Shown piece by piece: positions 42,497 to 52,847 of a stretch of DNA of 64,000 bases. A program made the position numbers and the translations under genes. Source of the stretch: Alphaproteobacteria bacterium (GTDB lineage Bacteria > Pseudomonadota > Alphaproteobacteria > Thalassobaculales > Thalassobaculaceae); the NCBI GenBank assembly GCA_022822665.1, contig JAJEAR010000001.1:54956-118955 (forward strand), in the 5' to 3' direction. Positions within the stretch are counted from its first letter, which is position 1, and each line of letters starts with the position of its first letter. A model generated the notes under the pieces. That model worked only from the letters and a program-made list of their open reading frames with translations, had not been told where the DNA came from and did not search any database.

Positions 42497-43951
42497 GTGA
42501 CCGGCGCGAGACGCGAGATCCGGCTGCTGCTGAACGACAGCGAGGTTGCCTGCAGCGATGTCGGACCGCACGACATGCTGCTCGATTTCCTGCGCACCGA
42601 CATGCGGCTTGCAGGGACCAAGGAGGGGTGTGCGGAAGGTGACTGCGGCGCCTGCACCGTCCTGGTCGGCGCACTGCGCCACGGCGAACTCGAATACGGA
42701 CCCGTGACCTCCTGCATCCGTCCGCTGGCCACCGTTGACGGCTGTCAGGTGGTGACGGTGGAACACCTTGCATCCGATGACCGGCTGCACCCGGTGCAGG
42801 AGGCGATGGTCGAGAGCCATGCAAGCCAGTGCGGCTTCTGCACCCCGGGCTTCGTGATGGCGCTCTGTGCCCTGTGGCTCAGGACACCCTCCCCGGGCAG
42901 GCGCGAGGTGGAGGTGGCCCTGCAGGGAAACCTGTGCCGGTGTACCGGGTACCGGCCGATCGTCGAGGCGGCACTGCGGGCCGGCCGCGGCGACGGTGAT
43001 CCGCTGACCGCGAACCGCGACGAGGTGCGCCGGCGCCTCGGGGAGCTGCGGGACGGCCGCAGGGTCGAACTCGAACGCGACGGCGACCGGGTGCTGGTGC
43101 CCGCCGACGTCGACGACCTTGCACGGCTGATGGAGCGGGAGACCGACCCGGTTCTCGTCGCCGGTGCCACCGACATCGGCGTCGAGGTCAACCGGCAGCT
43201 GCGGCCGATCTCGCCGGCGATCTGCATCGGTCACCTCGACGGGCTTTCCGGAATCGAACGGGACGACCGGGCGATCGTGCTCGGCGCGGCGGTGACCTGG
43301 GAGGAGGCGGGTCAGGTGCTCATCGAGGCCATCCCGTCGCTCCGCGACTTCTGGGAGCGCGTCGGCGGGCCGCAGATCCGCGCCATGGGCACGGTGGGCG
43401 GCAACGTTGCCAACGGCTCGCCGGTCGGTGACCTGCCGCCGGTCCTGCTGGCGCTGGGAGCCGAGCTCGACCTGCGCGGCAGCGGGGGAAGCCGGACGGT
43501 GGGGATCGACGCGTTCTTCCTCGGCTACGGTCGCCAGGACATCCGCCCCGGGGAGTTCCTCGAACGGATCCGGGTCTGCCTGCCGAAGCCCGGGGCCCGC
43601 CTCGGCTTCTACAAGATCTCGAAGCGGCGGGACCAGGATATCGCTGCGGTCGCCGGCGCCTTCAACCTGGAACTCGACGGTGACACCGTCACCGGCGTCA
43701 GGCTGGCCTTCGGCGGCATGGCGGCCGTTCCGTCGCGGGCCCGTGCCGCCGAGGCGGCCTGTACCGGCCGGCCGTGGCAGGCGCAGACCGTGCAGGCGGC
43801 CGGTGCGGCACTCGACCGCGACTTCACGCCCATCAGCGACCTGCGCGGGACTGCCGGCTACCGCAGCCTGGTGGCGCGCAACCTGCTGGTGCGGTTTTAC
43901 CTCGAGAACAGCGAACCGGGCATGCCGGTCCGACTGGAGCAGGCCCGGTGA
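42497..43951 (+). CDS. xdhA: Xanthine dehydrogenase small subunit (Fe-S/FAD)
   Basis: A 484-residue subunit holding two 2Fe-2S clusters and FAD. The plant-type cluster motif is GCAEGDCGACTVLVG (about 41-55). The second is QCGFCTPGF with NLCRCTGYRPI (about 113-155). The FAD domain follows with VAGATDIGVEVNRQLRP and GTVGGNVANGSPVGDLPPVL, and the C-terminal CO-dehydrogenase flavoprotein-like domain contains FYKISKRRDQDIAAVAGAF. Start GTG 42497. The stop overlaps the xdhB GTG. It oxidises hypoxanthine and xanthine to urate together with XdhB. Confidence 0.96.
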   Translation: MTGARREIRLLLNDSEVACSDVGPHDMLLDFLRTDMRLAGTKEGCAEGDCGACTVLVGALRHGELEYGPVTSCIRPLATVDGCQVVTVEHLASDDRLHPVQEAMVESHASQCGFCTPGFVMALCALWLRTPSPGRREVEVALQGNLCRCTGYRPIVEAALRAGRGDGDPLTANRDEVRRRLGELRDGRRVELERDGDRVLVPADVDDLARLMERETDPVLVAGATDIGVEVNRQLRPISPAICIGHLDGLSGIERDDRAIVLGAAVTWEEAGQVLIEAIPSLRDFWERVGGPQIRAMGTVGGNVANGSPVGDLPPVLLALGAELDLRGSGGSRTVGIDAFFLGYGRQDIRPGEFLERIRVCLPKPGARLGFYKISKRRDQDIAAVAGAFNLELDGDTVTGVRLAFGGMAAVPSRARAAEAACTGRPWQAQTVQAAGAALDRDFTPISDLRGTAGYRSLVARNLLVRFYLENSEPGMPVRLEQAR

Positions 43952-46260
43952 CGGGGCCTGAACGCCGCACCTGGATGCACGGGGCGCATCCGCACGACTC
44001 CGCCCGCCGGCACGTCACGGGCAGTGCGCGGTTTGCCGATGACGTGCCATTGCCGCCGGAGACGCTGCACGCCTACCTGGGCCTGTCGACCATCGCCCGC
44101 GCCCGGCTGGAACGGCTGGAACTCGAGGCCGTGCGCTCGGCGCCGGGAGTGGTCGGTGTCCTGACGGCGGACGATATCCCCGGTACCAACGACATCAGCG
44201 CCAGCCACGCCGGGGACGACCCTGTGCTTGCCGAAGACGAGGTCGTGTTCTGGGGGCAACCCCTCTTCATCGTGGTCGCCGACACCCGCGACGCGGCGCG
44301 GCGCGCCGCCCGGCTCGCCCGGGTCGACGGCATCCCGCTGACGCCGGTGCTCGAGCTCGCGCAGGCGAACGAGACCGTGGTTCCGCCGCTCACGCTTGCG
44401 CGCGGCGACGCCGAGGCGGCGCTCGCGCAGGCCGCCAACCGGATAAGCGGGACCATGAATATCGGCGGCCAGGAGCACTTCTACCTCGAGGGCCAGATCG
44501 CCGTCGCGCTGCCCGGCGAGGATGACGAGATGCACGTCATCTCCTCGACCCAGCATCCGGGCGAGGTGCAGCACATGATCGCGCATGTCCTCGATATTCC
44601 GGCGAGCTCGGTCACGGTGACGGTGCGGCGCCTCGGCGGCGGGTTCGGCGGCAAGGAAACCCAGTCCAACCTGTTTGCCGTTGCCGCCGCGCTGGCCGCC
44701 CGCCGCTTCAACCGGCCGGTCAAGCTGCGTCCGGACCGTGACGACGACATGACCGCGACCGGCAAGCGGCACGATTTCCAGGTGGCCTACGATGTCGGTT
44801 TCGACGACACCGGCCGGATCCTGGCGGTCGAGGCGAGGTTCGCGTCCCGGGCCGGGTTCTCGGCCGACCTGTCCGGGCCGGTTGCCGACCGGGCGCTGTT
44901 CCAGGCCGACAATGCCTACTACTACCCGAACGTGAGGCTGACGTCGCGGCCGCTGCGGACCAATACCGTCTCGAATACAGCGTTCCGCGGGTTTGGTGGC
45001 CCGCAGGGACTGCTGGTTGCCGAACGCATGATCGAGGAGATCGCCTGCCGTCTCGGCCGCACGCCGCTCGAGATCCGCAAGACGAACCTCTACGCCTCGC
45101 CCGGACGGGACCTGACGCCATACTGGCAGCGGGTGAGCGACAACCTGTTGCCACGGCTGTTCGAGGAACTGGAAACCGCGTGCGACTTCCACGCACGCCA
45201 CGACGCCGTTCGCGCCTTCAATGCGCGGGGCGGGGTGATCCGCAAGGGGATTGCGCTCACCCCGGTGAAGTTCGGGATTTCGTTTACCCTGACCTGGCTG
45301 AACCAGGCCGGGGCGCTGGTCCACGTTTACCAGGATGGCTCGATCCACCTGAACCACGGCGGCACCGAAATGGGCCAGGGTCTGCTCACCAAGGTGGCGC
45401 TCGTGGTCGCAGACTGCTTCCAGGTCGACCTTGACCGGATCCGCATCACCGAGGCCAGCACCGCCATGGTGCCGAACGCGTCCGCGACCGCCGCCTCGAC
45501 TGGATCGGACCTGAACGGCATGGCCGCCTTCGACGCCGCCGAGAAGATCCGCCGGCGCCTGGTCGACTTCGCGGCCGAGAGGTGGAGTGTCGAACCGGAC
45601 CGGATCAGTTTCGAGAACAACCGGGTGCGGATCGGCAACCGGGAGATGACGTTCGGCGAACTGGTCGCCGAAGCCTACCGCGCCCGGGTGCAGCTGTCCG
45701 CCACCGGGTTCTACAAGACCCCGGACATCCACTGGGATCCGGAGACCGGCCGCGGCGAGCCGTTCTACTACTTCGTCTACGGGACCGCGGCGAGCGAGGT
45801 GACGGTCGACACGCTCACCGGCGAGTACCGGGTCGACCGCGTCGACATCCTGCAGGACATCGGCCGCTCGCTCGATCCCGCGATCGACCTCGGCCAGATC
45901 GAGGGCGGGTTCATCCAGGGCATGGGGTGGGTGACGACCGAGGAGCTGTGGTGGGACGAGACGGGGCGGCTGTGCACCCACGCGCCGTCGACCTACAAGA
46001 TCCCGCTGGCATCGGACTGTCCGGAAGAGTTCAACATCCACATCGCTCCCTGGTCCGAGAACGCCCGTCCGACCATTGGCCGGTCCAAGGCGGTGGGCGA
46101 ACCGCCGCTGCTGCTGTGCGCGTCGGTGGTGGAGGCGCTGTCGATGGCGGTCGCGAGCGTCGACGGGTACCGGAGCTGCCCGCGGCTCGACGTTCCGGTC
46201 ACGCCGGAGCGGGTCCTGCGGGCCGTGCACCGGCTGCGGGATGCGGGACAGGCTGCATGA
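43948..46260 (+). CDS. xdhB: Xanthine dehydrogenase large subunit (molybdopterin)
   Basis: A 770-residue catalytic subunit with the Mo cofactor. Motifs are ARFADDVPLP at the N-terminus, RRLGGGFGGKETQ and NTAFRGFGGPQG around the cofactor, LNHGGTEMGQGLLTK, and the catalytic Glu in KAVGEPPLLL near the C-terminus. Start GTG 43948 overlaps the xdhA stop; the frame is open further upstream but only inside xdhA. The stop overlaps the puuD ATG. The maturation factor XdhC is not in the window. Confidence 0.96.
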   Translation: MTGPERRTWMHGAHPHDSARRHVTGSARFADDVPLPPETLHAYLGLSTIARARLERLELEAVRSAPGVVGVLTADDIPGTNDISASHAGDDPVLAEDEVVFWGQPLFIVVADTRDAARRAARLARVDGIPLTPVLELAQANETVVPPLTLARGDAEAALAQAANRISGTMNIGGQEHFYLEGQIAVALPGEDDEMHVISSTQHPGEVQHMIAHVLDIPASSVTVTVRRLGGGFGGKETQSNLFAVAAALAARRFNRPVKLRPDRDDDMTATGKRHDFQVAYDVGFDDTGRILAVEARFASRAGFSADLSGPVADRALFQADNAYYYPNVRLTSRPLRTNTVSNTAFRGFGGPQGLLVAERMIEEIACRLGRTPLEIRKTNLYASPGRDLTPYWQRVSDNLLPRLFEELETACDFHARHDAVRAFNARGGVIRKGIALTPVKFGISFTLTWLNQAGALVHVYQDGSIHLNHGGTEMGQGLLTKVALVVADCFQVDLDRIRITEASTAMVPNASATAASTGSDLNGMAAFDAAEKIRRRLVDFAAERWSVEPDRISFENNRVRIGNREMTFGELVAEAYRARVQLSATGFYKTPDIHWDPETGRGEPFYYFVYGTAASEVTVDTLTGEYRVDRVDILQDIGRSLDPAIDLGQIEGGFIQGMGWVTTEELWWDETGRLCTHAPSTYKIPLASDCPEEFNIHIAPWSENARPTIGRSKAVGEPPLLLCASVVEALSMAVASVDGYRSCPRLDVPVTPERVLRAVHRLRDAGQAA

Positions 46261-47483
46261 TCGCCGACCTGGTGCCGGTTGCCTGGGAGTGGCTGGACTT
46301 CGCCATTCGCTGGTTCCACGTGATGGCGGCGGTCCTGTGGGTCGGAACCTCGTTCTACTTCATCGCGCTCGATCTCGGTCTCAGGCGTCCGCCCGGCCTG
46401 CCCGCCGGTGTCGACGGCGAGGAATGGCAGGTGCACGGCGGCGGATTCTACCACGTGCGCAAGTACATGGTCGCACCCGACGACCTGCCCGAACACCTGA
46501 CCTGGTTCAAGTGGGAAAGCTACGCCACCTGGCTGTCGGGGTTCGCGCTGCTGGTGGTGGTCTACTACGCGAGCCCGGAGCTCTACCTGCTCGATCCGGA
46601 GATCATCGAGCTGGAACCCGGGATTGCGATCGTGATCTCGCTGGCCTCGATCGTCGGCGGCTGGCTGGTCTACGACCTGGTCTGCCGCAGCCCGCTCGGC
46701 GGGGACGACAGGCTGCTGATGCTGGTTCTCTACGCCATCCTGGTGCTTCTCGCCTGGGGCTTTACCCAGGTGTACCCGGGACGGGCCGCCTTCGTGCACC
46801 TCGGAGCGGTCACCGCCACCATCATGAGTGCGAACGTGTTCATGGTGATCATCCCGAACCAGAGGGTGGTGACCGCGGACCTGCTGGCCGGCCGGCGACC
46901 GGATGCGAAGTACGGCCGGATTGCGCGGCAGCGTTCGACGCACAACAACTACCTGACCCTGCCGGTCCTGTTCCTGATGCTGTCCAACCACTACCCGCTC
47001 GCCTTCGCGACCGGGTACAGCTGGATCATCGCGTCGCTTGTCTTCCTGGTCGGGGTCCTGATCCGGATCTACTTCAACCGGGTGCACGAACGCCGCGGCC
47101 ACCTGGTCTGGCCGTGGATCCTGGCGGCGGTGCTGTTCTGCGTCATCGTCTGGCTGTCGACCATGCCGTCGGCGCTGACCGGGGGGACGGTTTCGCGGTC
47201 GGCGGAACACCGCACCCTGGCCGCCGACCCGCAGTTTGCGGAGGTAACGGAGATCGTGGTCGACCGCTGTTCGATGTGCCATGCCCGCGAGCCGCTGTGG
47301 GAGGGCATGGTGGCGCCGCCGCGCGGCGTGGTGCTGGAAACCGGAGACCAGCTGCTCCGGCATGCCCGGCAGGTCTACCTGCAGTCCGGCCGGTCACGTG
47401 CCATGCCGCCGGCGAACCTCTCGGCCATGGACGAGGATGAGCGGCTGCTGATCGTGAACTGGTACGAGGCCGCGCGGCACTGA
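46257..47483 (+). CDS. puuD: Membrane urate hydroxylase with C-terminal cytochrome c domain
   Basis: A 408-residue PuuD-type integral membrane urate oxidase converting urate to 5-hydroxyisourate. About eight hydrophobic helices occupy residues 10-310 (for example AIRWFHVMAAVLWVGTSFYF, with a conserved His). A C-terminal c-type cytochrome domain carries the heme site CSMCH and a later Met in the segment SRAMPPANLS. Electrons therefore go to the respiratory chain rather than directly to oxygen as peroxide. The ATG overlaps the xdhB stop. It closes the uraH operon and ends 3 bp from the convergent allE-like gene. Confidence 0.93.
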   Translation: MIADLVPVAWEWLDFAIRWFHVMAAVLWVGTSFYFIALDLGLRRPPGLPAGVDGEEWQVHGGGFYHVRKYMVAPDDLPEHLTWFKWESYATWLSGFALLVVVYYASPELYLLDPEIIELEPGIAIVISLASIVGGWLVYDLVCRSPLGGDDRLLMLVLYAILVLLAWGFTQVYPGRAAFVHLGAVTATIMSANVFMVIIPNQRVVTADLLAGRRPDAKYGRIARQRSTHNNYLTLPVLFLMLSNHYPLAFATGYSWIIASLVFLVGVLIRIYFNRVHERRGHLVWPWILAAVLFCVIVWLSTMPSALTGGTVSRSAEHRTLAADPQFAEVTEIVVDRCSMCHAREPLWEGMVAPPRGVVLETGDQLLRHARQVYLQSGRSRAMPPANLSAMDEDERLLIVNWYEAARH

Positions 47484-47486
47484 GGC

Positions 47487-48314
47487 TCAGGGTGCAAGCC
47501 GCGGGTGACGGTTGACGTCCTTGTACAGCAGGTAGCGAAACGGCCCGGGACCGCCGGCGTAGCATGCCTGCGGGCAGAAGGCGCGCAGCCACATGAAGTC
47601 GCCGGCCTCGACCTCGACCCAGTCCCGGTTCAGCCGGTACACACCCTTGCCCTCAAGCACGTAGAGCCCGTGTTCCATCACGTGGGTTTCGGTGAAGGGG
47701 ATCACCGCTCCGGGGGCAAAGGTCACGATGTTGACGTGCATGTCGTGGCGCATGTCGTCGGGGTCGATGAACCGGGTGGTCGCCCATCGGCCATCGCTGT
47801 CCGGCATGGCGACAGGCGTGCAGGCCCCGTCGCTGGTCACGATCGGGTCGGGGATGCCGAGGCCATCGACCGGCTCGTAGCGCTTGCGGATCCAGTGGAA
47901 CACCGCCGCCGTGTCTCCGACGGTGGCGATGCGCCATGCCAGTCCCGGCGGAATGTAGGCGAACCCGCCGGCTGCAAGCCGGGAGCCGGTTCCGGCACAG
48001 TCGAGCTCGATCGTGCCCGACACCACGAACAGGGCGGCCTCCGCCCCCGGGTCCGGTTCGGGCCGCTCGCTGCCGCCGCCCGGTCCGACCTCGATGATCG
48101 ACTGCGAGAACGTCTCGGCAAATCCCGACAGCGGCCGCGCCAGGATCCACGCCCGGGTGGCGCGCCAGTGCGGCAGGGCGCTGGTGACGATGTCGGTCAT
48201 CACGCCCCTCGGTATGACCGCGTAGGCGTCGGTGAACACGGCGCGCCCGGTCAGCAGGTGCGACTGGCCGGGAAGACCCCCGGTTGGTGTGTAGTAGCTT
48301 CGGTCTGGCTGCAT
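47487..48314 (-). CDS. allE: (S)-ureidoglycine aminohydrolase, AllE-like bicupin
   Basis: A 275-residue bicupin that releases ammonia from (S)-ureidoglycine to give ureidoglycolate. The start MQPDRSYYTPTGGLPGQSHL is the family N-terminus. The cupin metal site is suggested by FTETHVMEHGLYVLEGKGVY in the second half, followed by GDFMWLRAFCPQACYAGG. It converges on puuD. The enzyme expected before it in the pathway (allantoate amidohydrolase, AllC) is not in the window, so it must be encoded elsewhere or replaced. Confidence 0.9.
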   Translation of the reverse strand: MQPDRSYYTPTGGLPGQSHLLTGRAVFTDAYAVIPRGVMTDIVTSALPHWRATRAWILARPLSGFAETFSQSIIEVGPGGGSERPEPDPGAEAALFVVSGTIELDCAGTGSRLAAGGFAYIPPGLAWRIATVGDTAAVFHWIRKRYEPVDGLGIPDPIVTSDGACTPVAMPDSDGRWATTRFIDPDDMRHDMHVNIVTFAPGAVIPFTETHVMEHGLYVLEGKGVYRLNRDWVEVEAGDFMWLRAFCPQACYAGGPGPFRYLLYKDVNRHPRLAP

Positions 48315-48324
48315 GGATCGGTCC

Positions 48325-49212
48325 TCAGACTGTCGTTTCGCTGGCGAGGGTGGCGGCCACCGACCACCACCCGCGCGACGCAAGCCGGTCGGCGAGCGCG
48401 CGGGCGCCCTCGTCGGCACCCTCATCGAACAGGGCGAAACAGGTTGCTCCGCTGCCGGACATTCCATGGCACCTGGCTTCCGGTGCGCCGGCGAGGGTCT
48501 CGAGCACGGTGGCGATCACCGGTGCAATGTCGCATGCCGCCCCGATCAGGTCGTTGTTCGCGCGCTCCCCGAGGTGGCGGAACAGTCCCTCGGCATCCAG
48601 CGGTCCCGGCGGCAGCGGCTCGCAGCGGGAGTATTTTCCCGTGCGTTGCCGGAATACCTGCGCGGTGGGCAGGGCGACCCCGGGATTGACCAGGACCACG
48701 GGCAGCGGCGGCAGCGGTCCCAGGGGAGCGAGGCACTCGCCGATCCCTTGCACGCGAACCGGAACCCCGTCGAGACACGCCGGAACATCGGCGCCGAGTT
48801 CCAGCGCGAGCCCGTGGAGCGCCCCGCGGCCGGGCGGATTCGGGCAGAGTGCCGCGAGCGCGCGCAGCACCGCGGCGGCATCAGCCGATCCGCCGCCGAG
48901 CCCGGCGGCAACCGGTATCCGCTTCGTGATGCGAACCTCGACCCGCGGAAGCGGTCCGAACCGGGCCCGGAAGGCGCGCACGGTCGCTTCAGCGAGTTCG
49001 GACCCGGTGATGTGCCGTGCGAACGGACCGCACATGATCACCCGGTCCCGCTCACCGCCGGGGATGACCCGGACCCGGTCGGCCAGGGTACAGAAGACGG
49101 TCAGGCCATCGAGCGTGTGGTAGCCGTCCGCCCGCCGTCCGGTCACGTGCAGCGTGAGGTTGAGTTTCGCCGGCGCCGGCAGCTCCCGGGCCGGATCCGT
49201 GCCTGGTCCCAT
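48325..49212 (-). CDS. ispE: 4-diphosphocytidyl-2-C-methyl-D-erythritol kinase
   Basis: A 295-residue GHMP kinase of the MEP isoprenoid pathway. The N-terminal APAKLNLTLHVTGRRADGYH is diagnostic. The ATP-binding glycine-rich loop is PVAAGLGGGSADAAAVL, and the C-terminal GHMP motif is CHGMSGSGATCFALF. The ATG at 49212 is one base after the stop of the upstream TPR lipoprotein gene, an arrangement common in Alphaproteobacteria. The frame extends upstream only through that gene. Confidence 0.95.
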   Translation of the reverse strand: MGPGTDPARELPAPAKLNLTLHVTGRRADGYHTLDGLTVFCTLADRVRVIPGGERDRVIMCGPFARHITGSELAEATVRAFRARFGPLPRVEVRITKRIPVAAGLGGGSADAAAVLRALAALCPNPPGRGALHGLALELGADVPACLDGVPVRVQGIGECLAPLGPLPPLPVVLVNPGVALPTAQVFRQRTGKYSRCEPLPPGPLDAEGLFRHLGERANNDLIGAACDIAPVIATVLETLAGAPEARCHGMSGSGATCFALFDEGADEGARALADRLASRGWWSVAATLASETTV

Positions 49213-49213
49213 G

Positions 49214-51040
49214 TCAGGTCTCGTCGGGCAGGCCGTTCCTGATCTTGGCCCGTATCTCTTCACGCTGGTCCGGTTCCGGGTCGAGCCCGTCGGCCCGGTT
49301 CCACTGGTAGACTGCCTCGTCGCGCCGCCCGGCCCGCCAGTATGCGTCGCCGAGGTGGTCGTTGATGGTCGGATCGGCGGGAAGCAGGCGGACGGCATGT
49401 TCGAGCAGTGGCACCGCCTGCTCGACCCGGCCGGTCTGCAGCAGGATCCAGCCCAGGCTGTCGATGATGTACCCGTTCTCCGGTTCGAGTTCGTTCGCCC
49501 TGCGGATCATCCGTTCCGCCTCGTCGAGCCGGATCCCGAGTTCGGTCCAGGAGTAGCCGAGGTAGTTCAGGACAAACGCCTGGTCGGGGGAGAGATCGAG
49601 CGCGCGCAGGAAGCTCTCCTCGGCCTCGGGCCACCGGTCCGACCGTTCCAGGACCACGCCGCGATAGTAGAACAGCCTCCAGTCCGGTCGGCTCGGCACG
49701 GCTACGCGGTCCAGGGCCTCGGTGTAGGCGGCGGCCGCACTGTCCCATTGGCGTTGCCGGCGGTGCAGGTCGCCGATCTGCGCCCACGGCGCCGGGTCTT
49801 CCGGCCGCTCCGCTCCCATCCGCTCGAGCAGACCGATGGCCTCGTCGGCGCGGTCGGCGTTGAACAGGGCCCGGGCGGCGCTCAGCCTGGACATGTCGTG
49901 GTACGGGGAGGTGACCGGGACGGCGGTGTAGACCTCCGCTGCCGCCTCGTGGTTGTCCCGGGCCGTCAGGATCTGGGCGACCAGCAGGCTGGCCGGCACG
50001 AACTGCGGGTTCAGGAAGCGCGACAGCTGGGCAAGCGCGAGGACCTGGCCGTGGAGACGGTCGGCGGACCGGGACCGTTCGTGGCGCTGCTGCGCGCCTG
50101 CCGTGCCCTCAGCACGCTCGTTGGACCGGGACCGCTCAAGACTCTGCAGCGCGCTTGCCACGTCGAACAGCGCCTCGGCCATGCCGTGGATCGCGGTGGT
50201 GACCTGGCCTGCAACGGGCTTGTCTTCGCGAGCGCGCTCGAGCAGGGCGTGCAGGGTCCCGGCGTGGACCCCGTCATTCCCGGTCAGCGCAAGGGCCGCG
50301 CGCGCGGCATCGTCACTGTGTGTGGTCGCGAGCACGACCGCCATGGCGAGCCGAAGGCGAAGCGACGGCCGGGGGTCAAGGTCCATGGCCCGGGCGAGCA
50401 GGCGGCGGCCTTCCTCCGGGTCACCGGCCAGAACGCGGGCATAGCCGCGGTGCAGCAGGCTCAGACCCTCGGCCCTGGTCTCCAGGGCGACGTCCGACAG
50501 CCGGGTATCGGCACCGGTCCAGTCTCCCGACCCGGCCAGGGCCCAGCCGGTGAGCAGGTGTTTCAGGATCAGGCTCACCTGGTTGCCGGCCAGGGTATCG
50601 AAGCGCGCGATCGCCTGTTTCCAGTCGCCGTTTGCCGCATGGTCGAGCCCGAGGGTCACCACGACCAGCGGCAGGCCCGCCGCGCGTGCGGGTGTCGCCG
50701 ATATCAGCCGGGCCAGTCCGACGGCGTCCCCGATCCGGCCCTGTTCCAGCCTGACCATGAACAGCCGGTGGGCCAGCGAGAGATTGCCCGGATCGGCCTT
50801 CAGCGCGCGGTCGTAGTTGATCGAGGCGGCGTCGATGTCGCCGTGCCGGTAGGCGGTTTGTCCGACCAGGTAGCTGCCCGCGGTCGACACCGCTTCCACC
50901 GGGTCGGGGCCGGTCCCGGCGGTCTCCTGGTCGGACATGACGCAGCCGGCGAGTGCCGCCAGCAACAGGATGCAGCCGGCGGTCCACCCTGGTCCCGCGA
51001 AGCGACGTGCGTGCCGGCACGGTGATCGACCCGTCACCAT
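49214..51040 (-). CDS. TPR lipoprotein upstream of ispE
   Basis: A 608-residue secreted protein. The signal peptide ends in a lipobox-like LLLAALAGC near residues 25-33, so it is probably a membrane-anchored lipoprotein. The rest is helical TPR repeats, clearest in the C-terminal half (DPAPWAQIGDLHRRQRQW, FVLNYLGYSWTELG, YIIDSLGWILLQTGR). A TPR protein directly before ispE is a conserved alphaproteobacterial arrangement, but the function is not established. Outer-membrane or envelope complex assembly is a guess. Confidence 0.83.
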   Translation of the reverse strand: MVTGRSPCRHARRFAGPGWTAGCILLLAALAGCVMSDQETAGTGPDPVEAVSTAGSYLVGQTAYRHGDIDAASINYDRALKADPGNLSLAHRLFMVRLEQGRIGDAVGLARLISATPARAAGLPLVVVTLGLDHAANGDWKQAIARFDTLAGNQVSLILKHLLTGWALAGSGDWTGADTRLSDVALETRAEGLSLLHRGYARVLAGDPEEGRRLLARAMDLDPRPSLRLRLAMAVVLATTHSDDAARAALALTGNDGVHAGTLHALLERAREDKPVAGQVTTAIHGMAEALFDVASALQSLERSRSNERAEGTAGAQQRHERSRSADRLHGQVLALAQLSRFLNPQFVPASLLVAQILTARDNHEAAAEVYTAVPVTSPYHDMSRLSAARALFNADRADEAIGLLERMGAERPEDPAPWAQIGDLHRRQRQWDSAAAAYTEALDRVAVPSRPDWRLFYYRGVVLERSDRWPEAEESFLRALDLSPDQAFVLNYLGYSWTELGIRLDEAERMIRRANELEPENGYIIDSLGWILLQTGRVEQAVPLLEHAVRLLPADPTINDHLGDAYWRAGRRDEAVYQWNRADGLDPEPDQREEIRAKIRNGLPDET

Positions 51041-51088
51041 GCCCGCGACCCTCTTCCAGCACCCATGGGCCAGACCGTCTCCGGTGTC

Positions 51089-52729
51089 CTACATGTTGGG
51101 GTAGTTGGGCCCACCGCCGCCTTCCGGAACCACCCAGTTGATGTTCTGCAGCGGATCCTTGATGTCGCACGTCTTGCAGTGAACGCAGTTCTGCGCGTTG
51201 ATCTGCAGTTCGGGGTTCTCGCCGTCCTCGTTGCGGACGATCTCGTAGACGCCCGCCGGGCAAAATCGCTGTTCGGGCGCATCGTAGTGAACGAGGTTGT
51301 GGCCCACCGGGACGGCGGCATCCTTCAGCGTGAGGTGAACCGGCTGGTTCTCCTCGTGGTTGGTGTTCGACAGGAACACCGAGGACAGCCGGTCGAAACT
51401 CACCACGCCGTCGGGACGCGGATACTGGATCTTCTCGCAGTGCGATGCCGGCGCCAGCGACTCGTGGTCGGGATGGTGCCGCAGCGTCCAGGGCGCGCGA
51501 CCGCGCAGGATGTAGGTGTCAAGTGCTGCATGCGCCAGGCCGTAGAACAGGCCGGCGCGGAAACCCGGACGGATGTTGCGCACGCGGTAGAGCTCGTCCC
51601 AGATCCACGACCCACGCACCCGCTCGGCGTAGCCCCCGACCTCGATGCCGCCGGCGTCCGGTGCGTCGGCCAGCGCCTCGGCGACCGCCTCGGCGGCCAG
51701 CATGCCAGACTTCATGGCGTTGTGGCTTCCCTTGATCTTCGGAACGTTCAGGAACCCGGCCGAACACCCGACGATCACCCCGCCCGGGAAGGTCAGCCTC
51801 GGTATGGACTGGAACCCGCCCTCGTTGATGGCGCGGGCGCCGTAGGCGATCCGCCGGCCGCCCTCGAACACCGGCCGGATCTTCGGGTGCGTCTTGAAGC
51901 GCTGGAACTCGTCGAATGGACTGAGATGCGGGTTGCGATAGTCGAGTCCGACCACGTAGCCGACCGCGACCTGGTTGTCCTCAAGGTGATACAGGAACGA
52001 GCCACCGTAGGTCTGCTGGTCCATCGGCCAGCCGACGGTGTGCAGAACGCGTCCCGGGGCATGGACCGCCGGGTCGACCTCCCAGAGTTCCTTGATCCCG
52101 ATCCCGAAGGTCTGCGGGTCGGCGTCCGCGCGCAGGTCGAACCGCTCGAACAGGGTCTTGGTCAGCGAGCCCCGGCACCCTTCGGCGAAGACGGTGACGC
52201 GTGCACGAAGTTCCATGCCGGGCATGTAGTTCGCGGTCTGCTCGCCGTCACGGCCGACGCCCATGTCGCCCGTGACGACGCCGCGCACCGATCCGTCCTC
52301 GGCGTACAGCACCTCGGCCGCGGCAAACCCCGGATAGATTTCCACACCCAGGGCCTCGGCCTGTTCCGCCAGCCAGCGGCACAGGTTGCCCAGGCTGATG
52401 ATGTAGTTGCCGTGGTTGCGCATCTGCGGCGGGGTCGGCAGGCGGAAGCCGCCGGTCCTGGTCAGCATCATCATGCGGTCTTCGGTGACCGGCTGGTTGA
52501 GCGGCGCGCCGCGTTCCTTCCAGTCCGGGAAGAGCTCGTCGAGCGCACGCGGCTCCAGCACCGCGCCCGACAGGATGTGGGCGCCGATCTCCGACCCCTT
52601 CTCGAGCACGCAGATGCCGAGTTCCCGGCCGGTCTCCGCGGCGACCTGGGCAAGCCGGATCGCTGTGGACAGCCCGGCCGGACCGCCCCCGACAATGACG
52701 ACATCGTATTCCATGAATTCGCGGTCCAT
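51089..52729 (-). CDS. Electron-transfer flavoprotein:ubiquinone oxidoreductase
   Basis: A 546-residue ETF-QO that passes electrons from ETF (fatty-acid and amino-acid oxidation) to ubiquinone. FAD binding is shown by [20 protein letters not shown]. The membrane-associated ubiquinone domain has [20 protein letters not shown]. The C-terminal 4Fe-4S cluster uses FCPAGVYEI and [13 protein letters not shown]. Three in-frame ATGs are possible (52762, 52729, 52714); 52729 is chosen because a GAGG lies a suitable distance upstream. No etfAB genes are nearby. Confidence 0.94.
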   Translation of the reverse strand: MDREFMEYDVVIVGGGPAGLSTAIRLAQVAAETGRELGICVLEKGSEIGAHILSGAVLEPRALDELFPDWKERGAPLNQPVTEDRMMMLTRTGGFRLPTPPQMRNHGNYIISLGNLCRWLAEQAEALGVEIYPGFAAAEVLYAEDGSVRGVVTGDMGVGRDGEQTANYMPGMELRARVTVFAEGCRGSLTKTLFERFDLRADADPQTFGIGIKELWEVDPAVHAPGRVLHTVGWPMDQQTYGGSFLYHLEDNQVAVGYVVGLDYRNPHLSPFDEFQRFKTHPKIRPVFEGGRRIAYGARAINEGGFQSIPRLTFPGGVIVGCSAGFLNVPKIKGSHNAMKSGMLAAEAVAEALADAPDAGGIEVGGYAERVRGSWIWDELYRVRNIRPGFRAGLFYGLAHAALDTYILRGRAPWTLRHHPDHESLAPASHCEKIQYPRPDGVVSFDRLSSVFLSNTNHEENQPVHLTLKDAAVPVGHNLVHYDAPEQRFCPAGVYEIVRNEDGENPELQINAQNCVHCKTCDIKDPLQNINWVVPEGGGGPNYPNM

Positions 52730-52847
52730 GACGCCGGCCTCACTTTCGCGTTCAGGGAGCATGTGGCACGATCCGAGACTACGGTTCCCGGGCAGGGCTG
52801 TCACGGGACCATTTGCCGCAGCCCCGCCGCAGCAGGGAGACCCGGGC

